Shown: positions 14,049 to 18,243 of the stretch, one piece after another | How the letters are laid out: each line of letters begins with the position of its first letter | Numbering within the stretch: position 1 is the stretch's first letter | Assembly: GCA_002392265.1 (NCBI GenBank) | Contig: DGGP01000068.1 | Coordinates: 1 to 18,243 of the forward strand | Reading direction: 5' to 3' | From: Firmicutes bacterium UBA3871 | GTDB taxonomy: Bacteria > Bacillota > Clostridia > Peptostreptococcales > Anaerovoracaceae | DNA length: 18,243 nt | Program-made: the position numbers and the translations under genes | The notes under the pieces: generated by a model | Told to the model about the DNA's origin: nothing | What the model saw: the letters and a program-made list of their open reading frames with translations, nothing else | The model's database searches: none

Positions 14049-15713
14049 ATGAACTATGCAAAGCTTGCGGAGCTTCTCTTTCCGCATATAACAAAGACAC
14101 CGGAGGACTATGACCGGATTTTTCCAAAGAGAAATCTTCCGGAGGGAGCTATGGTTACGAGACTCGGGCCTTCACCTACAGGCTTTATGCATCTCGGAAA
14201 TCTTTACGGTGCGTTTGCGGACGAAAGGCTTGCACATCAGAGCGGCGGAGTGTTTTTCCTCAGAATAGAGGATACGGACGACAAGCGCGAGGTTGAGGGA
14301 GCAGTGGATATCATTATAAACTCGCTCAATTTCTTTGGCGTAAACTTTGATGAGGGCGCCACAACAGAGGGCGACAAGGGAGCGTACGGACCTTACCATC
14401 AGTCGGAGCGCGCAGAAATTTACCAGTGCTTTGCAAAGGAAATGGTAAAGAAGGGCTATGCTTATCCATGCTTCATGACTTCAGAGGAGATTGAGGCTGT
14501 AAAGGCAAAGCAGGAAGCAAACAAGGAAACGCCGGGAATTTACGGAAAATACGCATCCTGCAGAGAATTAAGCTATGAAGAAATAGAGGCAAATATCAAA
14601 GCCGGAAAGCCATATGTAATCCGCTTAAAGTCCACCGGAAATCCGGATGCTACAGGCGAAGATGTCCGCTACATTCAGGCGGAGGATGCCATCCGCGGCA
14701 CACTCTCGATGCCTGAGAACTTCCAGGACACAGTAATATTAAAGACAAACGGCATACCGACATACCACTTCGCACACGTTATAGACGACCACTTCATGGG
14801 CACAACTCATGTCGTAAGAGGCGAAGAATGGCTCTCGACGCTGCCTATACATGTAGAACTCTTTGACAAGGTCGGCTGGCCGCTGCCGCTTTACTGCCAT
14901 ACCGCACAGCTGATGAAGATAGACGAAGAAAGCGGCCAGAAGAGAAAGCTCTCAAAGCGCAAGGATCCTGAGCTGTCGCTTAACTACTATCGTGAGCTCG
15001 GCTACCATCCGCAGGCTGTACGCGAGTATCTCCTCACCATCCTCAATTCGAACTATGAGGAGTGGAGAATCGCAAATCCCAATGCACCTGCGGAGGAATT
15101 CAAGTTCAGCGTTGAAAAGATGGGTAACTCCGGAGTGCTGTTTGACCTCATAAAGCTTAATGATGTATGCAAGGATGTGCTTGTCAAGATTCCTGCAAGC
15201 GAGCTTCGTAAGTTCATGCTCTCATGGGCAAAGGAGTTTAAGCCTGAGGTTGCTCATTACTTTGAAGAAAATCACGAATATATCGAAAAAATACTTGATC
15301 TGGGGCGCACAGGCGACAAGCCGCGCAAGGACCTTGTTTATGCGCAGCAGATTCTGGAGTTCATCGGTTACTTCTTTGATGAATTCTTTAAGGTTACGGA
15401 TTCCCTGCCTGAAAACGTATCAGAGGATGATGCAAAGGCAATCCTTACGCGTTATCTTGAAGGGTACAATCACAGTGACGATCAGAGCGCATGGTTTGAC
15501 AAGATCAGAACCATCGCAACTGACCTGGGATATGCTGCAAAGCCAAAGGACTACAAAAAGAATCCGGAAATGTACAAGGGCCATGTCGGCGATGTTTCGA
15601 CAGTCATCCGTCTGGCAATCGTCGGTCGTGCACAGTCACCGGACATTTGGGAAATACAGCAGATTTTGGGTGAAGAGCGCACGCGCGCACGCGTAAAGGC
15701 TGCAATACATTAG
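14049..15713 (+). CDS. gltX: Glutamyl-tRNA synthetase, divergent subtype
   Basis: This class I aminoacyl-tRNA synthetase attaches glutamate to tRNA-Glu. At 554 residues it is somewhat longer than the usual bacterial GluRS (about 470-500). The signature reads 'GPSPTGFMHLGN' (40-51), with HLGN in place of the common HIGG/HIGH form. The second motif is 'KLSKR' (300-304). GluRS-typical segments include 'FLRIEDTD' (70-77), 'HQSERAEIY' (117-125), 'TNGIPTYHFAHVIDDH' (233-248) and 'THVVRGEEWLST' (253-264). The C-terminal part is less conserved and should hold the anticodon-binding domain. AGGAGGA (14038-14044) precedes the ATG. It is divergent from a tRNA-Glu(CTC) gene, which supports the amino-acid specificity. 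Whether it also charges tRNA-Gln cannot be told from the sequence. Confidence 0.9.
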   Translation: MNYAKLAELLFPHITKTPEDYDRIFPKRNLPEGAMVTRLGPSPTGFMHLGNLYGAFADERLAHQSGGVFFLRIEDTDDKREVEGAVDIIINSLNFFGVNFDEGATTEGDKGAYGPYHQSERAEIYQCFAKEMVKKGYAYPCFMTSEEIEAVKAKQEANKETPGIYGKYASCRELSYEEIEANIKAGKPYVIRLKSTGNPDATGEDVRYIQAEDAIRGTLSMPENFQDTVILKTNGIPTYHFAHVIDDHFMGTTHVVRGEEWLSTLPIHVELFDKVGWPLPLYCHTAQLMKIDEESGQKRKLSKRKDPELSLNYYRELGYHPQAVREYLLTILNSNYEEWRIANPNAPAEEFKFSVEKMGNSGVLFDLIKLNDVCKDVLVKIPASELRKFMLSWAKEFKPEVAHYFEENHEYIEKILDLGRTGDKPRKDLVYAQQILEFIGYFFDEFFKVTDSLPENVSEDDAKAILTRYLEGYNHSDDQSAWFDKIRTIATDLGYAAKPKDYKKNPEMYKGHVGDVSTVIRLAIVGRAQSPDIWEIQQILGEERTRARVKAAIH

Positions 15714-15766
15714 TGTAATAAGCATAATATCATTGTAATATAGCGGTAGACCGCACGGAGGTAAAT

Positions 15767-16534
15767 ATGGACAACCTCATGATGACATTCGCAATTGTTT
15801 GCCCATTGATCTTTCTGGCATCCTTCATCGATGCAGTTGCAGGTGGAGGAGGCCTGGTCAGCTTGCCGGCATTCCTGCTCGCAGGCATGCCGCCGCATAT
15901 GGCGCTTGGAACAAACAAGGTCGTAATGCCGACAGGAACGCTCATTGCCACCCTAAACTATCTCCGCGGCGGAAAAATGCAGATGAAGGTTGCCATCTAT
16001 TCGGCAATCGGAGCCCTAATCGGCGGAGGCCTTGGGAGCAGACTCATACTTTTCGTGCCGGAGGAGGCATTCAAAATCATCATCCTCGTCGCACTTCCGC
16101 TGGTTGCGATTTTTATCGCGACTCAAAAGAATTTCGGAAGCGACGACTCCGTGATGAAGGAAATGCCGCATGCAAGGCTTGCGATATACGCACTGCTGAT
16201 CGGGCTCTTTATAGGCTTTTACGACGGCATGGTGGGGCCGGGAACGGGAACCTTTCTGATTCTCGCTTACACAAAGGCGTTTAACCTAGACCTCGTGACA
16301 AGCTCGGGCTGCGCAAAGCTCGCCAATCTGACATCGAATATCGCATCTGCGATTGTGCTCAGCCTTGCGGGGCAGGTAATGTGGATTGTCGTTGCGCCGG
16401 CCGTTGTCTGCGCAATGGTGGGCGGCAGAATCGGTTCCAGCTACGCCATGAAGGGCGGCAGCAAGAACGTGCGCAAGGTCATCTATGTTGTGCTGGTGCT
16501 CCTCATAATAAAGTTCCTGACAGAGCTTATGTAG
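15767..16534 (+). CDS. TSUP-family (TauE/SafE) membrane transporter
   Basis: This 255-residue integral membrane protein of the TSUP family is predicted to move anions such as sulfite, sulfoacetate or related compounds across the cytoplasmic membrane. The two internally related family motifs are visible: 'DAVAGGGGLVSLPA' (22-35) and 'GFYDGMVGPGTGTF' (150-163). These are followed by 'GTNK' (48-51) and 'GCAKLANL' (181-188) respectively. About seven to eight hydrophobic segments span the chain. GGAGGT (15757-15762) precedes the ATG. It starts 53 bases after gltX with no clear terminator, so co-transcription is possible. The substrate cannot be assigned; no sulfur-metabolism genes are adjacent. 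Confidence 0.92.
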   Translation: MDNLMMTFAIVCPLIFLASFIDAVAGGGGLVSLPAFLLAGMPPHMALGTNKVVMPTGTLIATLNYLRGGKMQMKVAIYSAIGALIGGGLGSRLILFVPEEAFKIIILVALPLVAIFIATQKNFGSDDSVMKEMPHARLAIYALLIGLFIGFYDGMVGPGTGTFLILAYTKAFNLDLVTSSGCAKLANLTSNIASAIVLSLAGQVMWIVVAPAVVCAMVGGRIGSSYAMKGGSKNVRKVIYVVLVLLIIKFLTELM

Positions 16535-16632
16535 GCGGAGTAGATTGGAATAGCTTTAGCAAACCGCAAAATAGCATATAAATTTAATATAAATAAATAA
16601 GAAAAACAGCAATAATAGGAAAATCGAGAAAA

Positions 16633-17211
16633 ATGAAAAGCTTGGAAGAAAAAATCCTGTGCGAAGGCAGGGCCATTGGCACTGAAATATTAAAGGTTGA
16701 CAGCTTTCTGAACCATCAGATGGACGTTCGTTTCATGGATGAGATTGGTGCAGAGATTGCTCGCCTCTTTGCAGGGCGCGGCATTAATAAAATACTGACC
16801 GTCGAAGCAAGCGGCATTGCAGTAGCCTGCGCTGCTTCTCGCGCGATGGACTGTGTGCCGGTGGTTTTCGCGAAAAAGGCGGCACCGAATACGATGACGG
16901 AAGGCTTCTACAGTGCGGAAGCGAGGTCGTTTACAAAGGGCACGGTTTCGGTGCTACGCGTGGCAGAGAAATACTTAAAGCCGGGCGACCGTGTGCTGAT
17001 TGTGGATGACTTCCTCGCCAGTGGTGAGGCCGGCGTGGCACTTGTAAGCCTTGCTCGAAATGCGGGCGCGGAGGTTGTGGGCTTCTCGGCCGTAATCGAA
17101 AAGAAGTGGCAGGGCGGAGCGGACAGACTTCGCGAGCTTGGAATAGAAGTGAAATCACTTGCGGTAATTGCTGCTATAAACGACGGAAAAATCACATTTG
17201 CGGATAACTAA
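16633..17211 (+). CDS. xpt: Xanthine phosphoribosyltransferase
   Basis: Xpt converts xanthine and PRPP to XMP in purine salvage. The 192-residue protein matches Bacillus Xpt closely in form. It has the N-terminal 'ILKVDSFLNHQMD' (19-31), 'ILTVEASGIAVA' (54-65) and the PRPP loop 'VLIVDDFLASGEA' (121-133). The ribosome site is weak (AGGA at 16617-16620, 12 bases before the ATG). The 98-base gap after the TSUP gene is A/T-rich. I see neither the purine riboswitch that precedes xpt in Bacillus nor a convincing terminator there. An A/T-rich TATAAA (16577-16582) could serve as a -10, but no good -35 is present. Confidence 0.95.
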   Translation: MKSLEEKILCEGRAIGTEILKVDSFLNHQMDVRFMDEIGAEIARLFAGRGINKILTVEASGIAVACAASRAMDCVPVVFAKKAAPNTMTEGFYSAEARSFTKGTVSVLRVAEKYLKPGDRVLIVDDFLASGEAGVALVSLARNAGAEVVGFSAVIEKKWQGGADRLRELGIEVKSLAVIAAINDGKITFADN

Positions 17212-17227
17212 AAAATCCGAAATCGTG

Positions 17228-17252
17228 GAGCGTACGTTTGCTTGATACGCTC
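17228..17252. terminator. Weak hairpin between xpt and the Crp/Fnr gene
   Basis: GAGCGTA (17228-17234) pairs perfectly with TACGCTC (17246-17252) around an 11-base loop. On the plus strand no T-run follows directly. On the minus strand a run of T occurs only about 10 bases beyond the stem. It lies between the converging xpt and Crp/Fnr genes, where a terminator is expected, but its form is not canonical. Confidence 0.35.
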
Positions 17253-17311
17253 GAAATTTGGCCGCAAAATATTGACTTTTACGGCTCACACTGCTATACC
17301 ATCTTTTTTAT

Positions 17312-17971
17312 CTATCTCAACCTGAAACAATTCTTCTCAAACTCCAGCAGGCCATCATCTCTCATTTTGCTGAGTTCATTCGACATTGCGCTCCTATCGA
17401 CGGATAAATAGTCAGCCAGCTGCTGACGATTAAAAGGTATCGTTATGTAAGCACTGTTTTGTCTCTTCGCCTCCTCTGAAAGATAAGCAATCAGCTTTTC
17501 CCTTGTCGTGCGCCTCGACATATAGCCGAGCTTTTGCACCAGCCCTCTGTTTCTTTCGGAAATTGCAAAGAACAGATTCTGAACGACCATAGTGTGAAAA
17601 CGGCATGCAGATGAACAGGTCGTAATAATGCGCTTCACATCAAAGAAAAATACTGAGCAGTCAGTAAGCGCTACAACGTCATTGAGCAGTGTCCCACTTT
17701 CGGGTGCCACATACGCCTCTCCGAAGATTTCTCCGACTTCGATATGCCCGAGAATGCTACGGTTTCCCCAATAATCATCCCTTTGGATGTGCAGACTTCC
17801 CTCCGCGAGCAGGAGAATGTCATCCAGACGCTCACCCTGTCTCAGCACGTATTCCCCCTTTTTATATGTGCAAAGCCTTGCACCTAGGCATGAAAGCATG
17901 GCTGTAATATCTTCCTCTCCTACACCTGCAAAAAGCTTCGTTCTCTTTAGTACGTGAATAAATTTTTCCAT
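17312..17971 (-). CDS. Crp/Fnr-family transcriptional regulator
   Basis: This 219-residue regulator has an N-terminal cyclic-nucleotide-binding-type sensor domain (about 1-125, with 'LFAGVGEEDI', 'KKGEYVLRQGE' and 'VGEIFGE'). A long dimerisation helix follows, then a C-terminal winged helix-turn-helix (about 177-210, 'NRQQLADYLSVDRSAMSNEL'). The FNR-type N-terminal cysteine cluster is absent, so an oxygen-sensing 4Fe-4S form is unlikely. The start chosen is the ATG at 17971, with GGAAAGGG (17978-17985) six bases away; an upstream TTG at 17998 would add nine residues but overlaps the palindrome. It is divergent from a small 4Fe-4S ferredoxin gene. In anaerobes this arrangement is known for HcpR, the Crp/Fnr-family regulator of hybrid-cluster protein and an associated ferredoxin. 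HcpR identity is therefore plausible but unproven, as hcp is not in view. Confidence 0.88.
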   Translation of the reverse strand: MEKFIHVLKRTKLFAGVGEEDITAMLSCLGARLCTYKKGEYVLRQGERLDDILLLAEGSLHIQRDDYWGNRSILGHIEVGEIFGEAYVAPESGTLLNDVVALTDCSVFFFDVKRIITTCSSACRFHTMVVQNLFFAISERNRGLVQKLGYMSRRTTREKLIAYLSEEAKRQNSAYITIPFNRQQLADYLSVDRSAMSNELSKMRDDGLLEFEKNCFRLR

Positions 17972-17977
17972 AAATAA

Positions 17978-17985
17978 CCCTTTCC
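17978..17985 (-). promoter_or_regulatory. Ribosome binding site that fixes the Crp/Fnr gene start
   Basis: On the minus strand GGAAAGGG lies six bases before the ATG at 17971. This favours the 219-residue product over one starting at the TTG at 17998. It directly abuts the 14-base palindrome. Confidence 0.6.
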
Positions 17986-17999
17986 GTTGTAAATACAAC
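17986..17999. promoter_or_regulatory. Perfect palindrome, candidate operator of the Crp/Fnr gene
   Basis: GTTGTA-AA-TACAAC is a perfect inverted repeat with six-base arms. It contains TTG...CAA half-sites as in Crp/Fnr-family operators, but with a shorter spacing than the classical FNR box. It lies about 10-23 bases downstream of the predicted transcript start and next to the ribosome site, a position that suits autorepression. Confidence 0.55.
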
Positions 18000-18003
18000 T
18001 GAA

Positions 18004-18032
18004 TTGTTTGATTTATTATATTATATTATAGT
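18004..18032 (+). promoter_or_regulatory. Possible promoter of the ferredoxin gene
   Basis: TTGTTT (18004-18009) and TATAGT (18027-18032) are 17 bases apart on the plus strand, upstream of the ferredoxin ATG. It overlaps the divergent promoter of the regulator gene. The region is very A/T-rich, so chance matches are easy. Confidence 0.35.
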
Positions 18033-18043
18033 TACAAAATCAA
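18015..18043 (-). promoter_or_regulatory. Predicted sigma-A promoter of the Crp/Fnr gene
   Basis: On the minus strand, TTGATT (18038-18043) and a perfect TATAAT (18015-18020) are 17 bases apart. This predicts a start near 18008 and a leader of about 37 bases that includes the palindrome. The -35 forms part of a seven-base inverted repeat (TTGATTT at 18008-18014 with AAATCAA at 18037-18043) that brackets the promoter core. Confidence 0.7.
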
Positions 18044-18098
18044 GAAACCAAAGATATATAACTGTGAAAATTAATTAAGCTCGGGGAGGGTCAAAACC

Positions 18099-18243
18099 AT
18101 GATCAGAAAGATAATAAAGATTGATGAGGAAAAGTGTAACGGCTGCGGACTGTGCGCAAATGCCTGTCACGAAGGTGCCATTGACATCGTTGACGGCAAA
18201 GCAAAGCTTGTTCGAGAAAACTTCTGCGACGGCTTCGGCGACT
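18099..18243 (+). CDS. 4Fe-4S ferredoxin-type protein, 3' end missing
   Basis: Only the first 48 codons are in the window. After an N-terminal 'MIRKIIKIDEE' comes a full 4Fe-4S cluster motif, Cys13-x2-Cys16-x2-Cys19-x3-Cys23, with the typical following 'HEGAI'. A further cysteine (Cys43) begins what is probably a second cluster region. GGAGG (18085-18089) lies nine bases before the ATG. The protein should be a small cytoplasmic electron carrier or a ferredoxin-like subunit. It is divergent from the Crp/Fnr gene, which may regulate it. The layout resembles the ferredoxin gene that accompanies hcp (hybrid-cluster protein) in clostridia, but the downstream gene is not visible. Total length is unknown. 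Confidence 0.88.
   Translation, partial: MIRKIIKIDEEKCNGCGLCANACHEGAIDIVDGKAKLVRENFCDGFGD

Noticed and set aside
15160-15696. Plus-strand frame of 178 codons inside gltX
   Set aside because: It is an out-of-frame shadow of gltX with a low-complexity, Arg/Ser-rich translation.
15714-15766. GCGG-TAGA-CCGC hairpin before the TSUP gene as a gltX terminator
   Set aside because: The stem has only four pairs and is followed by the TSUP ribosome site rather than a T-run.
17972-17998. Longer Crp/Fnr product from a TTG at 17998
   Set aside because: It would start inside the palindrome without a ribosome site. The ATG at 17971 has a well-placed GGAAAGGG and begins at the usual family N-terminus.

Overview
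The window is a stretch of ordinary bacterial chromosome, densely packed with genes. It most likely comes from an anaerobic Clostridia/Eubacteriales member of moderate GC. The evidence is strong AGGAGG-type ribosome sites, sigma-A-type promoters, a cdaR-glmM-glmS cluster, a short-form S-adenosylhomocysteinase, a clostridial-style LUD protein with a cysteine-rich tail, and a Crp/Fnr regulator divergent from a small 4Fe-4S ferredoxin. Placement below class level is not supported by what I can see.

Region 1 (1-13709, all +) is a run of nine genes with gaps of 1 to 58 bases: cdaR/ybbR (5' end missing), glmM, glmS, ahcY-like, an EAL protein with an intact active site, a degenerate EAL paralogue, a Na/phosphate-symporter-like protein with a PhoU-like tail, a LUD protein, and pepF. 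The only internal stop signal I see is a hairpin plus T-run at the cdaR/glmM junction, which could be an attenuator. The run links regulation of c-di-AMP synthesis (CdaR), amino-sugar precursor supply for peptidoglycan (GlmM, GlmS), recycling of the methylation by-product S-adenosylhomocysteine, and membrane proteins of the c-di-GMP phosphodiesterase type.

Region 2 (13710-14048) separates the run from the next unit. It holds a bidirectional terminator and a tRNA-Glu(CTC) gene on the minus strand with its CCA encoded. It also holds an inverted partial copy of that tRNA's 3' end on the plus strand, so the shared terminator sits at the centre of a roughly 90-base imperfect palindrome. The tRNA-Glu gene and a divergent glutamyl-tRNA synthetase gene (gltX) face away from each other, each with its own recognisable promoter.

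Region 3 (14049-17211, +) holds gltX, a TSUP/TauE-family membrane transporter, and xanthine phosphoribosyltransferase (xpt).

Region 4 (17212-18243) holds a Crp/Fnr-family regulator on the minus strand, with a perfect palindrome between its -10 box and its ribosome site. Divergent from it is the start of a 4Fe-4S ferredoxin gene that runs off the window. This pairing resembles the HcpR/ferredoxin/Hcp nitrosative-stress loci of anaerobes, but that is inference.

I did not find a CRISPR array, insertion sequence, integrase or obviously foreign segment. The most unusual items are the tandem active/degenerate EAL pair and the palindrome built from a tRNA 3' end. I see no clear evidence of a wholly new system.
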